A DNA stretch of 64,000 bases, taken from Prevotella sp. MGM1. GTDB taxonomy: Bacteria > Bacteroidota > Bacteroidia > Bacteroidales > Bacteroidaceae. Below, piece after piece: positions 1 to 8,301 of the stretch. The stretch is taken from the NCBI RefSeq assembly GCF_002933775.1, contig NZ_BEWV01000136.1:158304-222303 (forward strand), in the 5' to 3' direction. The translations under genes were made by a program, and so were the position numbers. The notes beneath the pieces were generated by a model that ran no database searches, was not told where the DNA came from, and saw only the letters and a list, made by a program, of their open reading frames with translations. Numbering within the stretch: position 1 is the stretch's first letter; every line of letters begins with the position of its first letter.

Positions 1-93
1 TCTGAACAGCAGATATTTGTCTATTGTTTGCAGATGTTCCTCGCTTATGCATATGTACCGTGTACCGGATAGGTTTGCTTGAATCTTGAACAT
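1..93 (-). CDS. Partial CDS, N-terminus of an unidentified protein running off the window edge
   Basis: An open frame of 31 codons starts at ATG 91-93 and continues to the window edge; it begins MFKIQANLSGTRYICISEEH. It lies 31 bases downstream of the stop of the amidase-like gene on the same strand with no terminator between them, so it may be the next gene of that operon. The piece is too short to assign a family. It could also be a chance open frame. Confidence 0.4.
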   Translation of the reverse strand, partial: MFKIQANLSGTRYICISEEHLQTIDKYLLFR

Positions 94-124
94 AATCTTA
101 ATGTATTTGTTACAGTTATTGAAC

Positions 125-3031
125 TTATTTCATGAGGAAATCCATTATTCCCCTCATGATAGAATGTTTCTTTTGGTTTTCTTTGATGCATTCGAACGGT
201 ATGCCCATCGTGAACGAGCGATAGTCGCTTCCTCTATATGCGATGGCGGCATTTCCTCCGTTGTTATAGCATAGTGCGGCGTATGCCTGTCCGTGCGGTG
301 TGAATGCGTCGTGCTTTGTTGCGGCATAGTGTTCCTCATTGATGGCGTTGTGATAAGGAATGGTTGTGTTCATGCCGTATATGAAGTCATTTAGGCTTGT
401 GTGGCTTCCAGCATAGCTGCATTTCAGTGTCTCTTTCAGGAAGAGTTGCTCTTCAGGGGCTGTCATATCGCTACCGATGTACGCTCCGGAGACCAGCAAC
501 CTTCCGCCACGTTTGGTAAATGCACGCAGTTGGTCACGTATCAGCAAGGGAAAGGTTTTGTAGTATTTGAGGCTGTGCCCGTCATTGCGTTCGAGTCCAA
601 GTACCATATCTGCCAGTTTATACCGTGACAAGTCTATTTTTCCTGTTTCCAAGGCTTCACTTGAACAGCTTGCTATATTGTAACTGCCGGATGCTTGTAT
701 CGCTTCGGCATGGGTGCGGACATGGTTCCTGTCGTTGCCTGCAATGAACATACCTGTAAATTCATCGCCTGACCATCCCAACCCGCTTTCGTCTTCGATG
801 CCAATTCTGTCACGGTTGTAACATAATTGCCTGCCGACCCAACCGGCAGTTGGGCCGAGAGATACGCCAGGGTCGTCATCAAAGTCAAATCCTTGCTCAA
901 AGACATTGTCACGGATAGCGGGCGAAGAGAGTCTGTGAAAGCCGTCTATGATTATTATATTGTCGGCGTATTCGCTGTCAGAGTTGTATAGGGCGCATAG
1001 CGTTTCTGTGGTAAAACTCTTTCCGCCTTTGTTTGCCGCTGCGACTTTGAAACTGTAGAGCACGCCACGTTCCAACTTAACCTTGTGATAATTTGAGCCT
1101 TTTATGTATGTTCCGTTGTCGAAACCGGCACTTCCAACGCTTGTATATACGATGTATCCTGTCGGCCGTGAGGTGGCCTCTTGCGGGTCTTCGACCGGTT
1201 CCCATGCCAGTTTTACTTCATTACCATCCGTAAACTCTATGCGAAAATTGTTTGGTGTCATAGGAGTTACGATGTATGACCGGTCGTGCGAGTTGCATAT
1301 CTGGCGCAAAACAGTTTTGTATATAGAACGTGCAAGGGTAAATTTGAAGTTGGGATCTTGCCCGTAACGCATGTCTGGGAAGTTCTGGTGAGACATGGTT
1401 TCTATTATGGCGCTTGGTATTTCCGGTATGCGCGTTTCCGAAAAGTTCCTGTCATATATTTCCCTTTCCACCCATTTGCCGTATTTATATCTTATGTCTT
1501 GCGTAATATTTGTGAGCAATGATTTGGCGAAATCGAGGGAGACCGTACGCGAAATGCCGGAGTTGAGCATACCGCTGCCAAATCCTGTGGTGCATATAGC
1601 CAGTGAACCGATAAGTCCTGTGCCGTTTGCTGAGTATCCGGCGTCGCTGTGAACGGCTAATGACAGTTCCAACGGAACTTTACGCCCCTCGACGGTCGGC
1701 ATGTAACAGGAACCTCCGCCGAGATGATTGGTCATGTATGAGCGTGTGTTTATGTCGTCGCGGTAGTCGTCCGTACCGGATTTTGTACTGTATACGTAAT
1801 ATGGCATGCCTGCCCATTGGGCATAATATCTGGCACCTTCAAGACAACGGGGTAACCCGCTGGTTGCGTTTCCACGCATGATATTTCCCATACCGCCGCC
1901 GAAACGCACTGCATCTGACGTTACAACGCCTTTGCGTGCACTTTGATTGGTTATCACGACCCTGTTGAATTCATTGCTTCCCTTGTCGAACTCGAACGTG
2001 CCGAGATATACCCATGTGCCGCTTCCCATTTTCTGATTGACCTTAAATACCGTTTTCTCACCTTTATGCCAAACAGTATAGCATGCGTCATCTATACTGT
2101 TTGGCAATGTTTGATAGCTCACGTAAACGGCATATTTTCCCTCTTGTGGCAATTTGGGCTGGTAAGAGATAAGACTGTAACTGTTTGATTTTCTTGTTGT
2201 CTTTGCCATTCGTGCCGTACCGGCGGTGAACGGGTTTTCTCCGTCCGTGTAATATCCGGGATGTTTGGCAAATCCCTTGATACCGGTATTTTTCCATGAG
2301 TGTTGCGAACTGACTTCTATATAGCTCGTCCCGACCATGTTGTCATCATTATCCACAATGACTTCGTTTTTCTGCCAGTCTCGTTCGCGTGGTGTAAAGA
2401 CGATTGCTCCGGCGTTTTCAAGCATGGGGATGAGATACGGAACGACGATCGTTTGGGTAAATAAATCCTCAGTCGTACCGAAAAGTTTGGGCCTTTGCCA
2501 TTTCCATAAGTTTTTATTGTTGTCATAATACCGTCCGTGGCTTGCCCATACCGATATGTGTCGATTTTGCAATCCGTGTGTTATTTGTGTTGGATCGGAA
2601 ATGTTCTTGACCCATGGATTGCCTTTATAATCTATATTTATTCTGCCGGAAAGCCTTTTACCGGCCTCCGATTTTATGTTTGGCGCAAGGTTGTCTATAG
2701 ACAGTCCGTTTGAGATTATCGTTATCTTATGGTTCCGGTATCTTTTATCGAGTCTTTTGCTTATTCCTTCATATATCTTTCTTGTCGTTTTAGCGGAAAA
2801 CTCCTGCATGGCAAAAGTCTCGTCAACTGTTATTCTTACAGTCCGTTTGCTATTGTCAACTTTATAGTCCAGAATAACAGGTGTCTGGCTTTTGTCCTTG
2901 TTGTTGACCTTGTATTTCTTGAGAAACTTTTCTATTTTCTTCACCGTTTTAGCGTCAATCCGCGAAGGTTGGGCGCTTATGGCGATGGAATACAAGAACG
3001 ATAATAATATAAAAAAATGCCTTATTCTCAT
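125..3031 (-). CDS. Exported amidase-like protein with golvesin-type and fibronectin III-like regions ('xanthan lyase'-type annotation)
   Basis: This 968-residue protein has an N-terminal signal peptide (about residues 1-20, ending AISAQ). A zinc-amidase (Amidase_3-like) core appears split by an insert: H165 in SHGRYY, E216 in PRERD, H461 in AVHSDAG and E544 in IIETMSH fit the three zinc ligands and the catalytic Glu of N-acetylmuramoyl-L-alanine amidases. The insert at about 240-380 ends in DAVRFGGG, as golvesin C-terminal-like domains do. A fibronectin III-like stretch follows at about 635-720, and the last 240 residues are unassigned. Bacteroidota homologues are often labelled xanthan lyase, but the motifs favour peptidoglycan cleavage in the periplasm or at the surface. 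It starts 4 bases after the acyltransferase gene, so the two are probably co-transcribed. Substrate is inferred, not shown. Confidence 0.8.
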   Translation of the reverse strand: MRIRHFFILLSFLYSIAISAQPSRIDAKTVKKIEKFLKKYKVNNKDKSQTPVILDYKVDNSKRTVRITVDETFAMQEFSAKTTRKIYEGISKRLDKRYRNHKITIISNGLSIDNLAPNIKSEAGKRLSGRINIDYKGNPWVKNISDPTQITHGLQNRHISVWASHGRYYDNNKNLWKWQRPKLFGTTEDLFTQTIVVPYLIPMLENAGAIVFTPRERDWQKNEVIVDNDDNMVGTSYIEVSSQHSWKNTGIKGFAKHPGYYTDGENPFTAGTARMAKTTRKSNSYSLISYQPKLPQEGKYAVYVSYQTLPNSIDDACYTVWHKGEKTVFKVNQKMGSGTWVYLGTFEFDKGSNEFNRVVITNQSARKGVVTSDAVRFGGGMGNIMRGNATSGLPRCLEGARYYAQWAGMPYYVYSTKSGTDDYRDDINTRSYMTNHLGGGSCYMPTVEGRKVPLELSLAVHSDAGYSANGTGLIGSLAICTTGFGSGMLNSGISRTVSLDFAKSLLTNITQDIRYKYGKWVEREIYDRNFSETRIPEIPSAIIETMSHQNFPDMRYGQDPNFKFTLARSIYKTVLRQICNSHDRSYIVTPMTPNNFRIEFTDGNEVKLAWEPVEDPQEATSRPTGYIVYTSVGSAGFDNGTYIKGSNYHKVKLERGVLYSFKVAAANKGGKSFTTETLCALYNSDSEYADNIIIIDGFHRLSSPAIRDNVFEQGFDFDDDPGVSLGPTAGWVGRQLCYNRDRIGIEDESGLGWSGDEFTGMFIAGNDRNHVRTHAEAIQASGSYNIASCSSEALETGKIDLSRYKLADMVLGLERNDGHSLKYYKTFPLLIRDQLRAFTKRGGRLLVSGAYIGSDMTAPEEQLFLKETLKCSYAGSHTSLNDFIYGMNTTIPYHNAINEEHYAATKHDAFTPHGQAYAALCYNNGGNAAIAYRGSDYRSFTMGIPFECIKENQKKHSIMRGIMDFLMK

Positions 3032-3035
3032 AGGC

Positions 3036-3590
3036 TTATATCTCCCCGACAGTGAATTTTTCCGGTATTTTCCCCTTGAAGTCTTTGAAATATAGTTTTA
3101 TCTCTTTCATCTGATTGTCAACATCTCCGTTTGGGATAATTGTTTTCTTGCATTGTATGACGCGCTTTTCATAGTCGGCTCCATATAATAATATGGGAAT
3201 GCCGGCTTTCATTGCAATGAAATAGAATCCTTTTTTCCATTCTGGATTAAGCGAGCGTGTACCCTCGGGAGTGACACACAGGTGGAAACTGCTCGACTTT
3301 TTGGCTGTTTCGGCTAAGTTGTCTGTCATGCTTGTTCTTTTTGTGCGCCATACAGGAATGCCGCCCAAACGTCTGAAAATGCCACCCAACGGCCAAAAGA
3401 ACCATTCTTTTTTCATCAAAAAGTTACTTTTCAGCCCTTCGGCGCCGGAATATAACTGCCCGATGAGAAAATCCCAGTTACTTGTGTGCGGTGCGAGACA
3501 TATAATATATTTATCGGGATGAGGCTCGGTCACGTCGGCAACCCATCCCATTTGTTTGTATAACAGCCATCTGCAAAATGCTTTCCACAT
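3036..3590 (-). CDS. 1-acyl-sn-glycerol-3-phosphate acyltransferase-like protein (PlsC family)
   Basis: This 184-residue protein carries the two signature motifs of the PlsC/LPLAT acyltransferase family: the HX4D box as HTSNWD near residue 35 and the PEGTRS box near residue 109. It probably transfers an acyl chain to a lysophospholipid or related acceptor at the inner membrane. It is shorter than classical PlsC (about 240 residues), as in the small 'acyltransferase' subgroup common in Bacteroidota. It sits 24 bases downstream of the 90-residue gene and 4 bases upstream of the amidase-like gene. The acceptor substrate cannot be deduced. Confidence 0.85.
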   Translation of the reverse strand: MWKAFCRWLLYKQMGWVADVTEPHPDKYIICLAPHTSNWDFLIGQLYSGAEGLKSNFLMKKEWFFWPLGGIFRRLGGIPVWRTKRTSMTDNLAETAKKSSSFHLCVTPEGTRSLNPEWKKGFYFIAMKAGIPILLYGADYEKRVIQCKKTIIPNGDVDNQMKEIKLYFKDFKGKIPEKFTVGEI

Positions 3591-3614
3591 ATATATTATT
3601 CTCTTGCTCCGTGA

Positions 3615-3887
3615 TTAATTGAAATTATTTATTTGGTCGATGGTCTCATTGACACCTGCATGGAATTTGTCAATGAGGTCTTTAAAATATGTTTTTGCTT
3701 TCATTCCTGGCTCTGGATGTGATATTCTTCTGATAAAACAGCTTTCCAGCTTCAGTATAGAGAACATCAATGCTTTCACATTATCATCGTTTGTCTTTGC
3801 GCTATAAAGCGATACTGCCACACACTCGGCGAGTAAATCCGCGCAACTTGAATTGATGTACTTTTTTAGTTTTCTTTTGTTTGTCAT
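3615..3887 (-). CDS. Conserved-looking small protein of unknown function
   Basis: This is a 90-residue helical, Lys-rich protein without signal peptide or membrane segment. The start is well supported: a strong Shine-Dalgarno AAGGAGG lies 8-14 bases upstream (plus-strand cctcctt at 3897-3903) and a promoter -7 box lies at 3929-3936. It is the first gene of the minus-strand operon with the acyltransferase and the amidase-like protein. No family was recognised. Confidence 0.7.
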   Translation of the reverse strand: MTNKRKLKKYINSSCADLLAECVAVSLYSAKTNDDNVKALMFSILKLESCFIRRISHPEPGMKAKTYFKDLIDKFHAGVNETIDQINNFN

Positions 3888-3928
3888 AATAATAGCCTCC
3901 TTGTCTTTTCGATTTATAATTACTTCGT

Positions 3929-3936
3929 CAAAGATA
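3929..3936 (-). promoter_or_regulatory. Bacteroidota -7 box (TATCTTTG) for the 90-aa gene operon
   Basis: On the minus strand TATCTTTG matches the TAnnTTTG consensus. It lies about 42 bases before the start at 3887 and leaves room for a short leader with the AAGGAGG site. Confidence 0.6.
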
Positions 3937-4031
3937 CGGAAAAAAAGCGAATGACGATAAGTTTTTGTTATGAAAATTAATTAAATATTTGATTTTATAC
4001 AGTTTCTTTCTTATTTCTGTATGAAAATTGT

Positions 4032-4039
4032 TATTTTTG
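4032..4039 (+). promoter_or_regulatory. Bacteroidota -7 box (TATTTTTG) for pfp
   Basis: TATTTTTG matches TAnnTTTG and lies 52 bases upstream of the pfp ATG. It is about 95 bases from the divergent minus-strand promoter at 3929-3936, so both promoters share one short intergenic region. Confidence 0.55.
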
Positions 4040-4091
4040 CATTCATGAAATAAGCGATTAGTTCATTATTCATATAAAATATTAATTATTT

Positions 4092-5735
4092 ATGGAAAAG
4101 AGTGCTTTGCAAATTGCAAGGGCTGCTTATCAGCCGAAGTTGCCGAAAGCCCTTCAAGGTGCAGTGAAAGTAAAAGAAGGAGCTCCCACACAGAGTGTGG
4201 ACAATCAGGAAGAAATTAAAAAGTTATTCCCCAACACTTATGGTATGCCGGTCGTTGAGTTTGTTCCGAGCGATGAGGCAAACACAAAAAAAATCAATGT
4301 AGGTGTGATTTTGAGCGGAGGACAGGCACCCGGAGGTCATAATGTAATCACCGGCCTGTTTGACCAACTTAAAAAGCTGAATCCAGACAACAGGCTCTAT
4401 GGATTTATTCTCGGCCCCGGAGGGCTTGTAGACCATAATTACAAAGAACTTACAAAAGAGGTTATTGACGAGTATCGCAACACCGGCGGTTTCGACATGA
4501 TTGGTTCCGGACGCACAAAACTCGAAGAGGAGGATCAGTTTGAGAAAGGTATCGAGATTATCCGTGAGCTGGACATTAAGGCAATAGTAATTATAGGCGG
4601 AGACGATTCAAACACAAACGCTTGCGTACTGGCGGAGTATTATGCCGCAAAGAAATATGGGGTACAGGTAATCGGCTGCCCCAAGACAATAGATGGAGAC
4701 CTTAAAAACACACAGATAGAGACCAGTTTCGGTTTCGACACGGCAACAAAGACTTATTCGGAGCTTATAGGAAATATTGAGCGCGATTGCAATTCGGCTC
4801 GCAAGTATTGGCATTTTATCAAGGTTATGGGACGTTCGGCGAGCCATATAGCATTGGAGTGCGCTTTGCAGTGCCAGCCTAATGTTTGCCTTGTATCGGA
4901 AGAGGTTGAGAGCAAAGACATGACGCTTAACCAGATTGTTGAAAACCTCTGTGAGGTGATTGCCCGCCGTGCTGAAGACGGCAATAATTTCGGAACAGTG
5001 ATCGTGCCTGAGGGCCTGATTGAGTTCATACCGGCGATAGGCCGCCTTATTCAGGAACTAAACGACCTGCTTGCCGCTCATGGTGACGAATACAAGGATT
5101 TGGACAAAGACGCTCAGCGCAAGTACATCATGGCCCATCTGTCTGCCGAGAACGCATCCACGTTCGCAACTCTGCCGGAAGGCGTGGCAAGTCAGCTTTC
5201 TCTCGACCGCGACCCCCACGGAAATGTGCAGGTTTCGCTCATTGAGACAGAAAAACTGCTTTCCGATATGTGTGAGGCCAAGTTGGCCCAATGGAAAGAT
5301 GAGGGTAAATACACTGGAAAATTCTCGGCATTACATCATTTCTTCGGATATGAGGGACGCTGTGCCATACCGTCAAATTTCGATGCCGACTACTGCTATG
5401 CTCTCGGTTCGAGTGCGGTGCAGCTCATTGCTAACGGAAAGACCGGCTATATGGCTATCGTGAAGAACACTACGGCTCCGGCCGACGAGTGGATAGCCGG
5501 AGGTGTGCCAATCACTATGATGATGAATATGGAGCGCCGCAACGGAGAGATGAAGCCTGTAATCAGAAAGGCTCTTGTGGAACTTGATGGTGAGCCTTTC
5601 AAGGCGTTTGTCGCCATGCGTGATGAGTGGGCAAGGAAAACTTGTTATGTATATCCCGGTCCGATACAGTATTGGGGACCGACGGAAGTTTGCGACAAGC
5701 CGACTATGACTTTGGCCTTGGAGCAGAATAAATAA
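4092..5735 (+). CDS. pfp: Diphosphate--fructose-6-phosphate 1-phosphotransferase (PPi-dependent phosphofructokinase)
   Basis: This 547-residue cytosolic enzyme is predicted to phosphorylate fructose 6-phosphate with pyrophosphate, the reversible glycolytic step used in place of ATP-PFK. The sequence shows the phosphofructokinase glycine-rich start ([11 protein letters not shown]), the GGDDSNTNA motif whose second Asp marks the PPi-dependent type (ATP enzymes have GGDGS), and the catalytic [10 protein letters not shown] loop. The length fits the long PFP class found in plants and Bacteroidota. It has its own promoter and is followed by a hairpin at 5744-5806. Confidence 0.95.
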   Translation: MEKSALQIARAAYQPKLPKALQGAVKVKEGAPTQSVDNQEEIKKLFPNTYGMPVVEFVPSDEANTKKINVGVILSGGQAPGGHNVITGLFDQLKKLNPDNRLYGFILGPGGLVDHNYKELTKEVIDEYRNTGGFDMIGSGRTKLEEEDQFEKGIEIIRELDIKAIVIIGGDDSNTNACVLAEYYAAKKYGVQVIGCPKTIDGDLKNTQIETSFGFDTATKTYSELIGNIERDCNSARKYWHFIKVMGRSASHIALECALQCQPNVCLVSEEVESKDMTLNQIVENLCEVIARRAEDGNNFGTVIVPEGLIEFIPAIGRLIQELNDLLAAHGDEYKDLDKDAQRKYIMAHLSAENASTFATLPEGVASQLSLDRDPHGNVQVSLIETEKLLSDMCEAKLAQWKDEGKYTGKFSALHHFFGYEGRCAIPSNFDADYCYALGSSAVQLIANGKTGYMAIVKNTTAPADEWIAGGVPITMMMNMERRNGEMKPVIRKALVELDGEPFKAFVAMRDEWARKTCYVYPGPIQYWGPTEVCDKPTMTLALEQNK

Positions 5736-5743
5736 GATACTCT

Positions 5744-5806
5744 ACCGCAAGTTGCATTGGTAATACGATTGACATGGTATGTACCGTTATCAGTGTGACT
5801 TGCGGT
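5744..5806 (+). terminator. Stem-loop after pfp, possible terminator or attenuator before the GH25 gene
   Basis: ACCGCAAGT (5744-5752) pairs perfectly with ACTTGCGGT (5798-5806). The long loop holds a smaller GGTA/TACC hairpin, and a T-rich tail (TTATATTTT) follows. It fills most of the 84-base gap between pfp and the lysozyme gene. Confidence 0.5.
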
Positions 5807-5819
5807 TTATATTTTCAGC

Positions 5820-6719
5820 ATGCCGAATACAGTAAAACGACGCCCCAATAGAAAATCAACGAGAAAGAAATATCACAGTCCCGTGCGCAGGAACAAGCCG
5901 GGATTGCTGACCCGCATACTTCAAAAGATGCCCGGCTGGGCTTGGTGGATAGGTGGCGGACTCGTCGTTTTGGGATATGTATGGGCTTTTTATTATTTTT
6001 TTGTCGGCCCGTTCGGTTTCCGTTGGCGTGCTCTGTACGGTGATGTCTCTTATCCGGAAGGATATGAGATACACGGAATAGACATAAGCCACTATCAGGG
6101 CACGATTGATTGGGGTGATCTCAGGAACAACGGCATGATAGAGAGATGTCCCGTGCGGTTTGTCATGATAAAGGCTACCGAAGGCGCAAGCCGTATAGAC
6201 AATCGTTTCAAAGATAATTTCTATCAGGCCCGTGAGTACGGTTTCATTCGCGGAGCATACCACTTTTGGAGTACACGCTCTACGGGAAAGGCTCAGGCCG
6301 AACATTTCATACGTAACGTGAAACTTGAAGAGGGCGATCTTCCTCCTGTACTTGATGTGGAGCATAAGGCGAAAGAACAAAGTCCGGAAGAGTTCAAGAA
6401 AAGCGTTCTCACATGGCTTGACATTGTAGAGAGGCATTATAATGTGAAACCGATAATCTATACTTATTATAAGTTCAAGACGGCCTATCTCAGCGATTCC
6501 ATATTCGATCAATATCCTTATTGGATCGCTCACTATTATGTTGACAAGATTGAGTATAAGGGTAAATGGAAGTTCTGGCAGCATACGGATTGCGGTAAGT
6601 TGCCCGGAATAAAGGGATATGTGGATTTCAATATATACAATGGCAGCTATTATGACTTGCGTCGCCTTACTATCGGTAATGAAGAGGGATCGGATGAGCC
6701 GGACTATTATCCACATTGA
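5820..6719 (+). CDS. Membrane-anchored glycoside hydrolase family 25 (lysozyme-like muramidase)
   Basis: This 299-residue protein starts with a strongly basic cytoplasmic tail (residues 1-38, rich in Lys and Arg), followed by one membrane segment (about 40-64) and a GH25 domain (about 84-280). GH25 landmarks are GIDISHYQG with D88, the MIKATEG strand, GAYHFW, and PVLDVE with D179 and E181 as the likely catalytic acids. It should cleave the MurNAc-GlcNAc bond of peptidoglycan on the periplasmic side of the inner membrane. The type II anchor suggests a housekeeping role in wall remodelling rather than a secreted toxin. Confidence 0.9.
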   Translation: MPNTVKRRPNRKSTRKKYHSPVRRNKPGLLTRILQKMPGWAWWIGGGLVVLGYVWAFYYFFVGPFGFRWRALYGDVSYPEGYEIHGIDISHYQGTIDWGDLRNNGMIERCPVRFVMIKATEGASRIDNRFKDNFYQAREYGFIRGAYHFWSTRSTGKAQAEHFIRNVKLEEGDLPPVLDVEHKAKEQSPEEFKKSVLTWLDIVERHYNVKPIIYTYYKFKTAYLSDSIFDQYPYWIAHYYVDKIEYKGKWKFWQHTDCGKLPGIKGYVDFNIYNGSYYDLRRLTIGNEEGSDEPDYYPH

Positions 6720-7228
6720 CAGTCAGGAAGCGGTCATTTTTCAGGGCGTTTTTTGGGGGAGATGGTAGTGTAAGCCATTCCGTTGCCTGATATCATGTGC
6801 TCTTTGATATTGAGAATGTAATAATAAAGTCACGAATTTAACACTTTGCTTTTCTTCATTCTACGTTGGCAATGCGATATACATCACTATACATAATGCG
6901 TCGGCATAATCATTTCATGACTATTATTTTACCTTTTTTCTGCAACGGGATACCCGTTGGAGTCTGTTCGGCAAGTAATTGCAAGACGTTTAGCCGCCCG
7001 TTACATTCTAACGGGCGGCTAAATGCAGGCCAAAGAGCGTCCCGTTGCGGAAAACTTGATGAATAATCACGATAATGTTTCCTGTTATATCAGCTTGAAG
7101 TGCGTATATACTTGATAAATAGTATGTTATGTGAAATGGTGAAATAAGGTGATATTTCAGGTCTACGGATTTTCATTACCAAATAATCGAAATACAAAAC
7201 GTCTTTTGTCAATATTATTCCGAATGAG
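6720..7228. other. 509-base intergenic region with a cluster of degenerate inverted repeats, no gene
   Basis: No convincing coding frame is present. A 66-codon plus frame at 6866 runs straight through the repeats. The notable content is the repeat cluster at 6940-7050, described separately. The rest is A+T-rich with no recognisable promoter or RNA family. Confidence 0.6.
6940..7050. repeat. Cluster of inverted CCCGTT-type repeat units with a 15-bp perfect hairpin
   Basis: TTTAGCCGCCCGTTA (6989-7003) and its exact complement (7009-7023) form a 15-bp stem with loop CATTC. CAACGGG (6943-6949) and CCCGTTG (6953-6959) form a 7-bp hairpin. GCAACGGGA (6942-6950) can instead pair with TCCCGTTGC (7040-7048), which would enclose the central hairpin. 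All arms resemble one unit, CGTTTAGnnnCCCGTTRCATT, which also occurs twice in tandem at 48582-48625. Confidence 0.65.
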
Positions 7229-7271
7229 AAAGCGGCTGCGATAGTTTTATATGACATATCGGAGCCGCTTT
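7229..7271 (+). terminator. Rho-independent terminator-like hairpin
   Basis: AAAGCGGCT (7229-7237) pairs with AGCCGCTTT (7263-7271), with an inner CGATA/TATCG stem. The T-run (TTTTTT) follows on the plus strand. The minus strand ends more weakly with TTTCTC, so it may also serve prmA, which ends at 7290. Confidence 0.6.
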
Positions 7272-7289
7272 TTTATATATTCTTGTGGT

Positions 7290-8165
7290 TTAGCGTTTGT
7301 TGTCGGAAATGAACGATATGCATGCCCAGTCTCCGTCATTTTTCTCCTGTTTAGGAGTGAGGCCGATACTTTTGCCTTTAGTTTTGAGAGCGTCGGTGTC
7401 TTCTTTGTAAAATCCGCTCATAATCAATTCTCCATCGTCTTTCATCACGCTTCGGAATCGTTCCATGTCGTTCAACAGTATGTTTCGATTGATGTTAGCC
7501 ACTACTATATCAAACTTCATGTCTGTATCATCGAGTACCGAGGCATCTCCAAGGATGGACTTGAATTTGTCATCCACATTGTTTATCACCGCATTGTGGC
7601 GTGCGTTGTCCACGCTCCATTCGTCAATGTCGTAGCCTACGGTTTTCGCTGCTCCGCCTTTCAGGGCCGCTATGCCGAGTATTCCCGTGCCGCAGCCGCA
7701 GTCGAGCACACTCTTTCCTGTAAGGTCTTCGGCCAGCAGCGTGGCAACCATCATCCGTGTCGTCTCGTGTGTGCCTGTTCCGAACGCCATGCGGGCATCT
7801 ATTTCTATTGAAATGTCGAAATTACCTTCCGGCAGGTGCCTGCCGTCGTGTATCACGCATTTGTCAGCTATTGTAACGGGCATGAATCCTTCGTTTTCCC
7901 ATTGCTCGTTCCAATCCTTGTATTCGGCTTCCTTCGCATTATATGTAATGTCTGTTCCCTCCATCGGTATATTGTCTATGGCCTGTTTCAAGGCTTCCTC
8001 ATCATACATGGAGGTCTGTATATAGCCTTTAATGCCGTTGTCTGTTTCCTCGAATGTCTCGAAACCCGCCTCTCCGGCAAAAGCCGCTATCAGGTCGCGC
8101 ACGTCCTGAATATCGGCTCCGGACGTTCCGGTTGTTATTTTAAAATCAACTTCGTAATATCTCAT
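7290..8165 (-). CDS. prmA: Ribosomal protein L11 methyltransferase
   Basis: This 291-residue cytosolic SAM-dependent methyltransferase is predicted to methylate ribosomal protein L11. The SAM motif I is VLDCGCGTGILG, preceded by the PrmA-type substrate region with FGTGTHETT; NINRNIL is the post-motif region. ATG 8163-8165 (MRYYEVDF) was preferred to one 21 bases upstream because the -7 box at 8184-8191 would place that upstream codon before the transcript start. Transcription is divergent from the W/Y/H-rich protein gene. Confidence 0.93.
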   Translation of the reverse strand: MRYYEVDFKITTGTSGADIQDVRDLIAAFAGEAGFETFEETDNGIKGYIQTSMYDEEALKQAIDNIPMEGTDITYNAKEAEYKDWNEQWENEGFMPVTIADKCVIHDGRHLPEGNFDISIEIDARMAFGTGTHETTRMMVATLLAEDLTGKSVLDCGCGTGILGIAALKGGAAKTVGYDIDEWSVDNARHNAVINNVDDKFKSILGDASVLDDTDMKFDIVVANINRNILLNDMERFRSVMKDDGELIMSGFYKEDTDALKTKGKSIGLTPKQEKNDGDWACISFISDNKR

Positions 8166-8183
8166 AATAATATGAATTTGATG

Positions 8184-8191
8184 CAAAAATA
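8184..8191 (-). promoter_or_regulatory. Bacteroidota -7 box (TATTTTTG) for prmA
   Basis: On the minus strand TATTTTTG matches TAnnTTTG, 18 bases before ATG 8163-8165. It gives a very short leader and fixes the downstream start codon. Confidence 0.6.
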
Positions 8192-8256
8192 CAAAAAATA
8201 GGGAAATTCCTATAACTATTTAGGGCTTTTCCATGTGATAATAGGTTTAATATGAT

Positions 8257-8264
8257 TATTTTTG
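8257..8264 (+). promoter_or_regulatory. Bacteroidota -7 box (TATTTTTG) for the W/Y/H-rich protein gene
   Basis: TATTTTTG matches TAnnTTTG. The expected transcript start is near 8270, leaving about 30 bases of leader that include the AAGGAG ribosome-binding site. Confidence 0.6.
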
Positions 8265-8301
8265 TATCATGAATGAAGTAAACAATAAAAAAGGAGCGAT
8301 T

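Noticed and set aside
5856..6716. 286-codon open frame on the minus strand
   Set aside because: It is the mirror of the GH25 lysozyme gene, whose motifs are clear. The antisense product has no family features and no promoter or ribosome-binding site.
6866..7066. 66-codon plus-strand frame in the intergenic region
   Set aside because: It runs through inverted repeats, with no ribosome-binding site and no protein-like features.
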